From Anaerolineae bacterium (lineage in GTDB: Bacteria > Chloroflexota > Anaerolineae > 4572-78 > J111): DNA of 64,000 nucleotides. The notes beneath the pieces are model-generated. The model made no database searches. It was not told the origin of the DNA and was given only the letters and a program-made list of their open reading frames with translations. Both the position numbers and the translations under genes were made by a program. This document shows, piece after piece, positions 1 through 8,697 of this stretch; position 1 is the first letter of the stretch; each line of letters starts with the position of its first letter. The stretch covers positions 62,001 to 126,000 of the forward strand of contig JAHDWA010000017.1 in the NCBI GenBank assembly GCA_023382535.1, given 5' to 3'.

Positions 1-594
1 CAGGTCCTTCCACACGCCGCTGACCTCCGGCACCTGGGCCTGCCCGCCGAGCTTGCCCTCGCTGCCCACCTCGCGGGCCACGCGGGTGACTTCTGAGGTG
101 AAGACGCCGAGCTGCTGGATCATGGTATTAACAATCGTGGCCGAGCGCAGAAACTCTCCTTCCAGCGGCCGCCCATCCACATCCAGCCTGACGGTTTGGG
201 TCAGATTCCCCTGGGCAACGGCGGCGATGGCCCGCGTCACTTCCGTGGTCGGCCTCAGCAGGTCGTCAATGAGCGTGTTGACCGAAACTTCCATCTCGCC
301 CCAGGCGCCCTTGGATAAATCAAAGCGGGTCCGTTCCCGCGTTTTTCCCTCCTTACCCACCACCTGGCCCACGCGCCGTAATTCCTGAGCCATTTTCTGG
401 TTGGCCGTGACAATTTCATTGAACGTGTCGGCAATCTTTCCTTCCAGGCCCGTCCAATCGCCCGGCAGCCGCACTGAAAAATCTCCATCGCGCATGGCCT
501 GAAGGCCGTAAAGCAGTACCCGGAGATCGGGAGTTGGGTCCAGGGTCAGGGTACCGGCTGGCATCGTCGCAGTGGCTTGATTGTTTTTCTTCAT
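1..594 (-). CDS. HAMP-repeat sensor histidine kinase, N-terminal part (cut by window edge)
   Basis: Read from ATG at 594 down to base 1 without a stop: 198 codons, so the gene continues outside the window. A GAGGA ribosome site lies just upstream of the start. The protein begins with about 30 non-conserved residues and then shows HAMP-type segments (FSVRLPGDWTGLEGKIADTFN; RAIAAVAQGNLTQTVRLDVDG) joined by the linker TSEVTRVAREVGSEGKLGG. That linker is the signature of poly-HAMP hybrid kinases of the Nik1/group III type. No transmembrane segment is seen, which fits a cytoplasmic sensor for osmotic or envelope stress. The catalytic part is not visible, so kinase activity is inferred from the family. 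Confidence 0.85.
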   Translation of the reverse strand, partial: MKKNNQATATMPAGTLTLDPTPDLRVLLYGLQAMRDGDFSVRLPGDWTGLEGKIADTFNEIVTANQKMAQELRRVGQVVGKEGKTRERTRFDLSKGAWGEMEVSVNTLIDDLLRPTTEVTRAIAAVAQGNLTQTVRLDVDGRPLEGEFLRSATIVNTMIQQLGVFTSEVTRVAREVGSEGKLGGQAQVPEVSGVWKDL

Positions 595-1023
595 CAGGCT
601 TCCTCAACTACAACTACGGTGGGGCACTAATTATAAACTTGAATACTTTAGATTTTCAATGGGAAAAAGTGGCAGGTGTTCTAGTATCATAAAAGGGCAA
701 AGGTCACTGTTTGCCGGTCGTTATAGAATACCTAAAAGCTACCTGCCAGATAGGTGATGATTAACAATTAAGGTGGGGGCGTGTTTTTTATCATTTAGCT
801 TTTGGACGAAAGGAGCAGGTTACACAGCCGCACCCCAAACTTTCAAAGCTTGCCTATTTTGCCGCATAGGGTCTTTTGAATCGTACCACTTCCCTTTCTA
901 TTGCCTATACCTCACCTGGGTGATTTTTGACAAGAAAAAAGAGCTATCTTTGAGATAGCTCTCATGGGTTATTTTCTTAACGTTTTCTCGCTCAAGTGGG
1001 TAAAGTATACAGCCCGGAATGAG
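595..1023. other. Intergenic region between the HAMP kinase and dps
   Basis: About 430 bases with no convincing gene. A 61-codon open frame at 773-958 has no ribosome site and no recognisable product. The only clear structure is the dps terminator at its right end. The middle part (around 690-900) shows nothing I can assign. Confidence 0.6.
935..961 (-). terminator. Intrinsic terminator of dps
   Basis: An 8-bp perfect stem (GAGCTATC at 941-948 with GATAGCTC at 954-961, five-base loop) is followed on the minus strand by six T residues (bases 935-940). It lies 60 bases past the dps stop codon. Confidence 0.85.
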
Positions 1024-1554
1024 CTACTCCCCTTGCTGGATGTGGGCCTCCAGGAACCACAAAGACTTGTCCAGGCCGCGAGAGACTTCCGTCAGCAGGT
1101 CGGCTGTATCCGCGTCTCCCGCCTCGTCGGCGGTGTCAATTCCCTGGCGGGTGGATTGGGCCAGCCCCGCATAGCGCTCAACCAACAGTTGCACGCTCTC
1201 CCGACTACCGACCGGGCTGTCCTTAAACTCAGGCAGGCGCGAAGCCTGAGCGGCCATGCGAACCGTGCCCGTCGCTGCCCCGCCGAGAGCTGTCGCGCGT
1301 TCGGCAATCATATCCACGTAGCCCAGCAACTCCCCGGCCAGCTCATCGTACAGCTCGTGAAGCTGGTAAAACTCTGGCCCTTTTACATTCCAGTGGGCTT
1401 GCTTGGTCTGGCTGAAAAGATCAAACGTGTCGGCCAACTGTTGATTCAAGAGCTGTACCATTTCCTCACGAGTTTCTTTAGGAAGATCGTGGCTGGTCTT
1501 GATCATCCGTACTGCCGGGCGCGAATTTTCCTGTGTTTTGGTTTTGGTTGCCAT
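1024..1554 (-). CDS. dps: Dps-family ferritin-like DNA protection protein
   Basis: A 176-residue protein of the usual Dps length. It oxidises and stores iron and shields DNA as a dodecamer in starvation or oxidative stress. The intersubunit ferroxidase ligands are all present: His54 in AHWNVKG, His66 and Asp70 in LHELYDEL, and Asp81 and Glu85 in DMIAER. The N-terminal 20 residues are Lys/Arg-rich and probably bind DNA. AAAGGAG sits a few bases before the ATG. The gene stands alone and has its own terminator. Its T/A-rich upstream region (1575-1620) could hold a promoter, but no consensus stands out. Confidence 0.95.
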   Translation of the reverse strand: MATKTKTQENSRPAVRMIKTSHDLPKETREEMVQLLNQQLADTFDLFSQTKQAHWNVKGPEFYQLHELYDELAGELLGYVDMIAERATALGGAATGTVRMAAQASRLPEFKDSPVGSRESVQLLVERYAGLAQSTRQGIDTADEAGDADTADLLTEVSRGLDKSLWFLEAHIQQGE

Positions 1555-1697
1555 CTTTTTTCTCCTTTAAGGTGAACTTTTTCACAATAATTTGTAAAAA
1601 TAAAAAGCCCTATCTGAATTTATACTCCTTTTTCTCCGGGCCAGTAACACCCGTTGGAGTGGTCTAGGAGATACCAGAAGAGCTATTCAATATAATC

Positions 1698-2234
1698 CTA
1701 GTGGGTGTAGAGAATAACCTGATCTCCCCGAACTTCATAGCCGATGGCACTGCCGGTCTGGGTCTCATACAGCACAAACGTCGAAGGGATGTCCTTTTTG
1801 CCGGCGGGATCGTAGCCCATGATTGCCCCCGGATTAATGGTCAGGGTGCGGCCCACCGGCTCGATCTTGTAGATATGGTTGTGGCCGTAGCAGACCACGT
1901 CGTACTGGCCGGAGGCGGCGATGGGCTGGGCCAGGTAATCGAAGTGATTGACAGCAAAGCGTTTTCCGCCCAGTTCCGCCTGGAAAAATTCGCCGTGCAG
2001 GTGAACGTGGGCATACTTTTTGGCGTTGTTGGTAATACGAAACAGGTCGGCGTCATTGTTGCCAAAAACGATGTGAATAGGCCGGTCGCGGAAGCCTTCG
2101 GCCAGCAGGCCGACGATGAACGGCGAGCACAGATCGCCGCAGCAGATCAAAACCTCGGCCTCCTGCAGGCCGGCCAGCGCCCCGGCCAGCTTCCAGACAT
2201 TATCGTGAATATCGGATAAAATACCTACTTTCAT
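1698..2234 (-). CDS. YfcE/MJ0936-family metallophosphoesterase
   Basis: A 178-residue calcineurin-like phosphoesterase. The first metal motif is DIHDN at residues 8-12, followed by GDL, GNND (73-76) and the C-terminal GHNH and NPGA motifs, so the dinuclear metal site is complete. The family hydrolyses phosphodiesters in vitro; the physiological substrate is unknown. I chose the ATG at 2234 because AAGGAG lies seven bases upstream and the protein then starts directly with the MKVGILSDIH strand. An in-frame start 51 bases further out would add a non-conserved tail. A consensus-like promoter lies upstream. Confidence 0.88.
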   Translation of the reverse strand: MKVGILSDIHDNVWKLAGALAGLQEAEVLICCGDLCSPFIVGLLAEGFRDRPIHIVFGNNDADLFRITNNAKKYAHVHLHGEFFQAELGGKRFAVNHFDYLAQPIAASGQYDVVCYGHNHIYKIEPVGRTLTINPGAIMGYDPAGKKDIPSTFVLYETQTGSAIGYEVRGDQVILYTH

Positions 2235-2285
2235 AAAAACTCCTTTTGCGTTGCTCGGAAGGCTGCTCCGTTTGAATCTAATCAC

Positions 2286-2314
2286 ACCATATACCCAAAT
2301 CCTTGCTCTGTCAA
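2286..2314 (-). promoter_or_regulatory. Sigma-70-type promoter for the metallophosphoesterase
   Basis: On the minus strand a perfect TTGACA (2309-2314) is separated by 17 bases from TATGGT (2286-2291). It lies about 50 bases before the chosen ATG at 2234 and in the right orientation. Confidence 0.5.
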
Positions 2315-2423
2315 TGGGATATGTTAAAATCCAAAAAAGATAATAGGTGGGCCATTAAAGTTTCCGGTAACTGGCGAATAACGTTCAGGTTTGAACAGGA
2401 CAGTGTTTACGAAGTAGTCTAAC

Positions 2424-4085
2424 TTACTCCTTTGGCAGGCATTCCACCGGCTCATCAGTGGCGATGGCCTGGTACAGCTCGCGGGTAGCCAGGGTGGGAC
2501 TCTCGCCAAAAAGCTCCTCAAACAGCTTAAGGCAGTCACGGAAGACGCGCAGGGCCTGGCCTTTTTCCCCCTGACAGTAATGAAAGCGCATCAGGCGGCG
2601 ATAGACGCCTTCCAGCAGCGGGTCCTTGCGCAGCGCCGCTTCGCCGGCGTCAATTGCTTGGGGATATTGGCCCAGCAGCGCATAAACATCGGCCAGCAGG
2701 GTCAGCAAATCACAGTAATCGGCGGCAATTTCGCGGCGCATCTCGATGACCCAATCGGTGTAGCGATCCTCGGCCAAAAAATCGCCCCGATAGAGGGCGC
2801 GGCCCTTTCCCAATTCTGCGGCGGCTTCGGCCCAGCGCTCTTCGCGGGCCAGCCAGCGGCCCTGGCGCAGGTGCTCGCGGAAACTCAGCAAATCCCAGGT
2901 AACGCTCTCGCCCAGATCGAAAAAGTAGCCGTTGGAACTGCGCAAAATGAAGTGCGAGTCGCGCGGTTCGATGTCAGGCTCCAGGGTGTGGCGGGCATTG
3001 CTGATGAGCGGCAGCAGCTTCTTGCGCCCGCCCTCCTCATCAGCGTCGGGCCAGAGACGGGTGATCAACTCGTCGGCGGCGACTGCCCGCCCGCCCCGCG
3101 CCCGGCGAACCAGCAGCAGTTTCAGCACCGTTTCGGCCTGGGGCCGCTCCCACACTTCGATGGCCCGGCCATCGCACCACAAGCGAAACTGGCCAAAGGT
3201 TTGAATGCGTAATTCCGGCGTTTGGACTGCCTGGGCCAGCGCCTCCAGCAGCGCCTGGGGGGTAAAACTCTGTTTTTCGATAAAGGTGATAATCGGATAA
3301 TGGGTCAGTAGATCGGCTACGTCGCCGGGGCCGGCTTTGCCGCTCAAGACGACAATTTTTGTGGCGGGCTGCGTTTCGACGAGGTGATCAAGCAGCAGCC
3401 AGCCTTCGGTGGAGCGCAGCGGCAGCGTGGGTTGTTGCAGCTTCAGATCCAGGATGATCAGGTGAAAACTTTCCTGCTCCATCTCACGCAGCGCTTCCTG
3501 GGCCGTGCCGGCCACCCGCCAGAAGCAGCCGGCCTCTTCCAAAACAGCCGTCACAATTTGCTGCCAATCTTCCCGGTTTTCGACCAACAAAACGCGGGTG
3601 TGGCCCAGTAACTGGCTGGGTGGGGGGGCCTGAGCCGGGACCGCATCGGTCACAGAGTTAGCCAGAGCGGTCCCGTTAGCCACTTCAGGACTCGCGCTCA
3701 TGCCCATCAACTGGTCAACCAGATCGCTGAATTCGGCGGCATCCCAACGTTCCTTAAATAGAACCGGCGCGCCGGGATAGAGATGCTGCAAACTGGCTTT
3801 TAAATCGTGCGTCAGTGAACCGGTAATGACCATGATCGGCAGGTCAGGCTGCAGCTCGCCAATCTTTTGGATAACACTCAAGCCATCCCGATTAAAGCGG
3901 TTACTGGCATCCAGCACCGGGTCAACCACGGCCATGTCAAATGGGTGAGCGGCCAGCAGCGCTACAGCTTCCTGGTAAGAAGTGGCCGAATAGGTGATGT
4001 GACCTTTTTCCGCAATCGCCTGGCAGATAATATCCTGCCAATCGGCGCGATCTTCGACGACAAGAATGTTGGCTGGTTGAGGCAT
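2424..4085 (-). CDS. Double-receiver response regulator with OmpR-like and BTAD output domains
   Basis: A 553-residue regulator. Receiver 1 covers about residues 5-128 with Asp55 (VVDPVLD) as the probable phosphoacceptor. Receiver 2 covers about 164-288 with Asp213 (ILDLKL) and conserved Lys271. Then follow an OmpR/SARP winged helix (about 292-392) and a bacterial transcriptional activation domain of TPR type (about 395-545). The start is placed at 4085 because REC1 begins immediately after it; an upstream in-frame extension is encoded by a repeat element and looks artificial. It is the last gene of a unit with the GAF kinase and MBL hydrolase, so it is probably the output of that kinase. Receiver 1 has DPVLD instead of the usual DxxMP, which may alter signalling. 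Confidence 0.9.
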   Translation of the reverse strand: MPQPANILVVEDRADWQDIICQAIAEKGHITYSATSYQEAVALLAAHPFDMAVVDPVLDASNRFNRDGLSVIQKIGELQPDLPIMVITGSLTHDLKASLQHLYPGAPVLFKERWDAAEFSDLVDQLMGMSASPEVANGTALANSVTDAVPAQAPPPSQLLGHTRVLLVENREDWQQIVTAVLEEAGCFWRVAGTAQEALREMEQESFHLIILDLKLQQPTLPLRSTEGWLLLDHLVETQPATKIVVLSGKAGPGDVADLLTHYPIITFIEKQSFTPQALLEALAQAVQTPELRIQTFGQFRLWCDGRAIEVWERPQAETVLKLLLVRRARGGRAVAADELITRLWPDADEEGGRKKLLPLISNARHTLEPDIEPRDSHFILRSSNGYFFDLGESVTWDLLSFREHLRQGRWLAREERWAEAAAELGKGRALYRGDFLAEDRYTDWVIEMRREIAADYCDLLTLLADVYALLGQYPQAIDAGEAALRKDPLLEGVYRRLMRFHYCQGEKGQALRVFRDCLKLFEELFGESPTLATRELYQAIATDEPVECLPKE

Positions 4086-4103
4086 AGTTGTTTCTCCCGC
4101 TAG

Positions 4104-4140
4104 GTTGAACGTTTGAAGGTTAAATGTTTGAACGTTCAAC
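4104..4140. repeat. Short-unit inverted repeat element (STRR-like) at the kinase 3' end
   Basis: Repeated GTTTGAA-like units form GTTGAACGTTTGAA (4104-4117) and its inverted counterpart ending at 4140. The element separates the regulator from the kinase gene and supplies the last six codons and stop of the kinase. Confidence 0.6.
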
Positions 4141-6918
4141 ATCTGTTGACTGTAAAGTAATGGTAAAAGCTGTTCCTTTTTCCGGCGACGTCGTAAAGTC
4201 AATCTGCCCATCAAATTGATGAACAAAGGTCTCGACGAGCCACAGCCCCAGGCCCAACCCGCCTTCTTTGCCTGAAACCCCCGGATTGAAAACCCGATCC
4301 TGCAATTCGGGTGGGATGCCGGGGCCGTTGTCGGCGACGACGATTTCTACCTGGCCGGAACTGGCCCGGCGAGTCGTCAAGCGAATCGTGCCGCCGCGCC
4401 GGCTTAAGATCTGGATGGCGTTGGACAGCAAGTTGTGAAAGACGGCTTCCAGGCGTTTGGCGTTGGCCCGCACCGTGGGCACGTCACGCCCATAGTCTCG
4501 CTCAAGGTAGACATTCTCCGGCCACCAGCAGCTTTGAATGGCTCTGGCCAGGCAGTCATGCACATCGGTCGGGGCCAGAACAGCTTCCTCCAGGGGGTCG
4601 GTCATGGTGCTGATCAGCCTGATCGCCTCCTCGGTATTTTCCCGCATCCGGCGGAGTTCGTTATTAAACTTAGCCAGGGTAACCTGGGGATTTGTTTGCG
4701 CTGCCTTCTCCAGGCGGGTCGCCCAGACCCGGATAGCCCCGATGACATTGTTCATGGTGTGGGCCATATCCAGAATGATCGCGGCCATGGCCCCGCGGGT
4801 TTCGGCAGTTACCCGGCGCTGCTGCTCAGCCGCCAGGCGCTGGTAGGCTTGCCCGCGCTCGTCAAAGAGGCGGGCGTTGTGCAGGGCAATAGCGGCCCAC
4901 TTGGTCAGTTCGGTCAGCAGTACCTGGTGGTAATAATTGAATTGCTGCCCCCCGGTTTTGTTCAGAACCTCGAGCACGCCGATGACCTGGCCTTCGACTT
5001 TAAGGGGAACGCACAGAATGGAGTGGGCTTCGTAGCCGATTTCGACAGCTAGCTGGCGCAGATGGCGCGGGTCGGTCATGGTATCGTTGACCAGCGCCGG
5101 CTGGTCATGGGTAGCGACCCAGCCGGCAATCCCCTGCCAGGGGGCGGGCAGGCGAATGTTGGCCTCGCCGTCGGTGCTGTAACGCAGCACTAATTCGTTG
5201 GTTTCGGTATCTATCAGGAAAACCGAGGTACGTTCGGTTTTCAGCAGCGTATTGACCCCGGCAATGATCACCTCGAGCACATGGGCCAGGTCGAGGCTGC
5301 GGGTCAAAGCGCTGCCCACCTCATTGAGATAGGTCAGATGCATGGCCTGGGTGCCCACCTGGTTATAGTGGATGGCATTTTGACTTGCCAGACCTATGAT
5401 GTGGGTAATACTGACCAGTAAATTTACCTCTTCCTCATTAAACAAGGCTGAAGTGGTTCTCATTATGGTTAAAGCGCCGTTTACTTTGTGGCCGATAGTG
5501 ATGGGCGCAAAGGCCAGAGCCTTAATGCTGGCCGCCGCCAGATCAACGTCGCCGGCAAAGTTTTGCGGATGGCTCTTGTCGAGCAGCAGCACTTTATCCA
5601 TTCCCCCTTGCAGAATCAGAGCCGAAAGTTTGTCTAATATCTGCTGCTCCAATTGGGGCAGGGCCGGCTGCTCGGACAAACCTTGGCTGACATGGATAAA
5701 GCTGGCATTTGCCTGCTGCTCCAGGCGCAGACTAATCATCCCCGCTTCGGCCCCCAGCATCAGCAACGATTTTTCCAGGCCGAGGTTCAGGATCGTGTCC
5801 AAATCCAGGGTGCTGCTCAACGATAGGGCCAGCTCATTTAAAGCGCGCAAGTGGCGCGCCTGGCGGACCTCTTGAAAGAGGCGCGCGTTTTCGATAGCAA
5901 TGGTGGCCGAGGCGGCAAAAGCCGACAGGCGGGCAATATCGCCCCGGTCAAAACCATCGGGGCTTTTTTTGTTGAGCGCCTGCAAAACCCCCAACACCCG
6001 CCCATCTATCTGCAAGGGCACACATAACAGGGAGCGCGTGGCAAAACTCGTTTCCACTTCGCCGAACCAGCGCGGGTCTTGCGTCACCTCGCCGATGCAG
6101 GCCGGTTCTTGATGGGTAACTACCCAGCCGGCGATGCCCTGGTCTCGCCGCAGCCGGGTGGAAATCTCCAGCCGCCGCCCGGCAGAAACAGAAGTGGCAA
6201 AAAACAATTCTGAAGTGGCTTCGTCCAGCAGCAGCACTGAGCCGGTTTCAACATTCAACATGCGAATTGCCTCGTTGACGATCCGGGTCAGCACCTCTTC
6301 CAGATCAAGCACCTGAACCACACTCCGGCTCAACTCGTTCAGCAGGGTTAGCTCATTCACCTGGCGCTGGTGCTGCTGCGCCCGGTGGATCGCCAGGGCC
6401 GCCTGGCTGGCAAAGGCGCTCAAAAACTCCAGATCCCCCTGTCCAAAAATACCCTGCCGGAAGTGGTCAATGTAGATCAACCCGACCAGTTGCGCTTCAA
6501 CCTTGAGCGGCACGGCCAGGACCGAGCGCACTTTTTTAAAGGTAAGCGTTGCTTCGCTGGCTGCTCCTTCATAGCGCTGATCGGTCTGCAAATCGGCAAT
6601 CAGCCGGGGTTCGCCCCAATCCAGCACGTCTTTGATCACGGTCGTGCTGACAAAAGTGAGCGCCTGTTCCAGGTCCTGTTTGCCCAGTTCCTCACCTTTG
6701 GCTACGGCAATCTCTTGCAGTTTGCGCTCGTAGTCGTCGCTCAACAGCAGCAATCCGCGCCGGCCGCCGGTCAAACTCAGCGCCCGCTCGACCACAAATT
6801 CGAGCAGTTCGGTTAAGTCGTAAACGGAGTTCATGCGCCCGATGAGTTCATACAAACTTTTCAGGCGTTCCAGGGTCATATTCTGTTTAGGGGGGGTAAG
6901 CGTTTCAGGTTTCATCAT
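4120..6918 (-). CDS. Four-GAF-domain sensor histidine kinase
   Basis: A 932-residue soluble kinase with four successive GAF domains (about residues 20-180, 190-348, 357-515 and 527-685). A dimerisation/phosphotransfer helix follows with His720 in DMAHTMNN, then an HATPase domain (about 815-925) with N-box VFHNLLSNA, D-box DNGPGIP and G-box GGLGLGLWL. No membrane segment is visible, so it should sense cytoplasmic ligands. It starts 8 bases after the MBL gene stop, and GGAG of its ribosome site overlaps that gene end. This implies one transcript, with the BTAD regulator downstream as likely partner. The last residues are encoded by a repeat element. Confidence 0.93.
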   Translation of the reverse strand: MMKPETLTPPKQNMTLERLKSLYELIGRMNSVYDLTELLEFVVERALSLTGGRRGLLLLSDDYERKLQEIAVAKGEELGKQDLEQALTFVSTTVIKDVLDWGEPRLIADLQTDQRYEGAASEATLTFKKVRSVLAVPLKVEAQLVGLIYIDHFRQGIFGQGDLEFLSAFASQAALAIHRAQQHQRQVNELTLLNELSRSVVQVLDLEEVLTRIVNEAIRMLNVETGSVLLLDEATSELFFATSVSAGRRLEISTRLRRDQGIAGWVVTHQEPACIGEVTQDPRWFGEVETSFATRSLLCVPLQIDGRVLGVLQALNKKSPDGFDRGDIARLSAFAASATIAIENARLFQEVRQARHLRALNELALSLSSTLDLDTILNLGLEKSLLMLGAEAGMISLRLEQQANASFIHVSQGLSEQPALPQLEQQILDKLSALILQGGMDKVLLLDKSHPQNFAGDVDLAAASIKALAFAPITIGHKVNGALTIMRTTSALFNEEEVNLLVSITHIIGLASQNAIHYNQVGTQAMHLTYLNEVGSALTRSLDLAHVLEVIIAGVNTLLKTERTSVFLIDTETNELVLRYSTDGEANIRLPAPWQGIAGWVATHDQPALVNDTMTDPRHLRQLAVEIGYEAHSILCVPLKVEGQVIGVLEVLNKTGGQQFNYYHQVLLTELTKWAAIALHNARLFDERGQAYQRLAAEQQRRVTAETRGAMAAIILDMAHTMNNVIGAIRVWATRLEKAAQTNPQVTLAKFNNELRRMRENTEEAIRLISTMTDPLEEAVLAPTDVHDCLARAIQSCWWPENVYLERDYGRDVPTVRANAKRLEAVFHNLLSNAIQILSRRGGTIRLTTRRASSGQVEIVVADNGPGIPPELQDRVFNPGVSGKEGGLGLGLWLVETFVHQFDGQIDFTTSPEKGTAFTITLQSTDVERSNI

Positions 6919-6926
6919 AAAATTAT

Positions 6927-7880
6927 TTATAGCTCCAAAGCCAGGCCGTCATAAGCTACCAGCACTTCACAAGCAGGCTGGTTCTTCTGGCGGCGCTGCA
7001 GGTAGGCTTCGGCCTGTTCCCGGTCGGACCAGATTTTTTCGTCGGAACTGGTCGGATCGTGATGAGCCAGGGCCAATTTTTTTACTCCGGCGCGAGAGGC
7101 AAATTCGGCACCCATGATGGCGCTGCTGTGCCCCCAGTCCGGTTTATCCAAAACTTCACTCAGGCTGTATTGAGCATCAAAGACCAGCAGGTCGGCATTT
7201 TGGAAAAAATTGAGGTAATTTTCGGTGCTGGCCCGGTCCACCTGCTTGTACTCTGAGTCGGTTGCCCAGACCAGGCTGGAGCCAGCGGTTTCAATGCGGT
7301 AGCCGTAGGTTTCGCCGGGATGGACCAAGCGCATGGGGTAGATTTTGAAGTTGCCCAACTGATACCACTGGTTTTCAGCCAGGGTGTTGAACTGGAGTGT
7401 GGCGCTCATATAGCTGAGCGGTACCGGGAAGAAATTAGGCTGCTGCTGCTGGGCCAGCCGCTCGGCCAGGTCGGGAAAAGGGCTGTGAAAGGTGAAATGA
7501 TTGTGGGGAATGAAAGCCGGCCGAAAGAAGGGAAAGCCGTTAATATGATCCCAGTGGGTATGGGTAATCAAGATATCGGTGCGCTGATTGCCTTCGGCAA
7601 AGCCATTTTGCATCAACTCTAAGCCCAGTAGCCTCAAGCCGGAACCGGCATCAAGGATCAGGAGCTGGTTGCCTGAGCGAATTTCCAGGCAGGGCGTATT
7701 GCCGCCGGCGGTGCCCCAAATAGTAAAAGGCAGTCGTTCCATATAACGCTTCAGGACGGCCTCATCTGCCAGATTTAAACCGGCTGCGCCTTCAAGCGCC
7801 TGAAAAATTTTTTGTTTAATCGCTTCGGCGGGAAGTGAGGTGGTGATTGAACCGCGGGTACCCCAAAATTTCACGTACAT
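6927..7880 (-). CDS. Metallo-beta-lactamase-fold hydrolase of the PhnP/RNase Z-like group
   Basis: A 317-residue cytoplasmic MBL protein that opens with the strand KFWGTRGSI. It carries the metal motif HTHWDH (His107, His109, Asp111, His112), with later ligands in HPGETYGY, ATDSEY and HHDP. This subgroup includes cyclic phosphodiesterases and nucleotide-processing enzymes; the substrate here is unknown. It is the first gene of the signalling unit, 8 bases before the GAF kinase. That position suggests it makes or destroys a small-molecule signal read by the GAF domains (inference). Confidence 0.88.
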   Translation of the reverse strand: MYVKFWGTRGSITTSLPAEAIKQKIFQALEGAAGLNLADEAVLKRYMERLPFTIWGTAGGNTPCLEIRSGNQLLILDAGSGLRLLGLELMQNGFAEGNQRTDILITHTHWDHINGFPFFRPAFIPHNHFTFHSPFPDLAERLAQQQQPNFFPVPLSYMSATLQFNTLAENQWYQLGNFKIYPMRLVHPGETYGYRIETAGSSLVWATDSEYKQVDRASTENYLNFFQNADLLVFDAQYSLSEVLDKPDWGHSSAIMGAEFASRAGVKKLALAHHDPTSSDEKIWSDREQAEAYLQRRQKNQPACEVLVAYDGLALEL

Positions 7881-7945
7881 GGCTTAACTCCGATATGAAG
7901 ATAAACTAAGCGGTAGTCCTTGACCAGTTCCAAATTTCTGTCATC

Positions 7946-7951
7946 ATTATA
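7946..7951 (-). promoter_or_regulatory. Candidate -10 element for the MBL-kinase-regulator unit
   Basis: A perfect TATAAT on the minus strand, 66 bases before the ATG at 7880. No good -35 hexamer lies at 16-18 bases, so the call rests on the -10 box and position only. The remaining intergenic sequence up to 8180 shows no other feature. Confidence 0.35.
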
Positions 7952-8179
7952 GCGCATAGCTGTTGCAAAAAACTTGCAAATTTTCTAACCAGGGGTAGAA
8001 AAGAGTACTAGGCCAAACTAAAACCTCCTTACCAGGCATTTTGACATTCTTGTGGAAATGTGTAAGGTTATCGGCAAAAGAGTGAGCCGTAACTGGCTCC
8101 TATTCAAGTATCGCACAATACAAAAGTCCTGACAAGAGTAAATTTTGGCCATTCAGGCTGGCACAAGGAGGTTAGATCC

Positions 8180-8671
8180 ATGCAGCATCGTATTACCCCC
8201 GGTCCTGGACAGGAGTCGGTCTGGGATTATCCCCGCCCTCCACGCCTGGAAGAGACGGCCAAGCACATTCAAGTAGTTTTCAACGGCGTCACCATTGCCG
8301 AGACACGCCGGGCCAGGCGGGTTCTGGAGACAAGCCATCCGCCGGTTTATTATATCCCCCCTGAAGACATAAAGATGGAGTACCTCCTGCCAACCTCGCG
8401 TTCTTCCTGGTGCGAGTGGAAGGGTCAGGCGGGTTACTACACTATTGCCGTCGGGGACAAGCAAGCGGCCCAAGCGGCCTGGTTCTACCCGCAGCCGACG
8501 CCCGGCTTTGAGTCGATCCGCGGCTATGTGGCCTTCTATCCGCACCTGATGGATGCCTGTTTTGTGGATGGGGAGCGAGTCCGGCCGCAAGCCGGGGGCT
8601 TCTACGGGGGGTGGATCACCAGCGATATTGTGGGGCCATTTAAGGGTGAGCCTGGTACGCAGGGATGGTAA
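8180..8671 (+). CDS. DUF427 domain protein
   Basis: A 163-residue protein that carries the DUF427 hallmarks: ESVWDYPRPPRLE near the N-terminus, YYIPPEDIKMEYL in the middle and the SRSSWCEWKG strand. The biochemical role of the family is not established. A strong AAGGAGG precedes the ATG. The DHH phosphoesterase begins 26 bases after its stop, so the two are probably co-transcribed. Confidence 0.9.
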   Translation: MQHRITPGPGQESVWDYPRPPRLEETAKHIQVVFNGVTIAETRRARRVLETSHPPVYYIPPEDIKMEYLLPTSRSSWCEWKGQAGYYTIAVGDKQAAQAAWFYPQPTPGFESIRGYVAFYPHLMDACFVDGERVRPQAGGFYGGWITSDIVGPFKGEPGTQGW

Positions 8672-8697
8672 TGTCTCGATCTTATTGAGGTGATACG

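Noticed and set aside
773..958. A 61-codon open frame before dps
   Set aside because: No ribosome site, odd composition, and it runs into the dps terminator.
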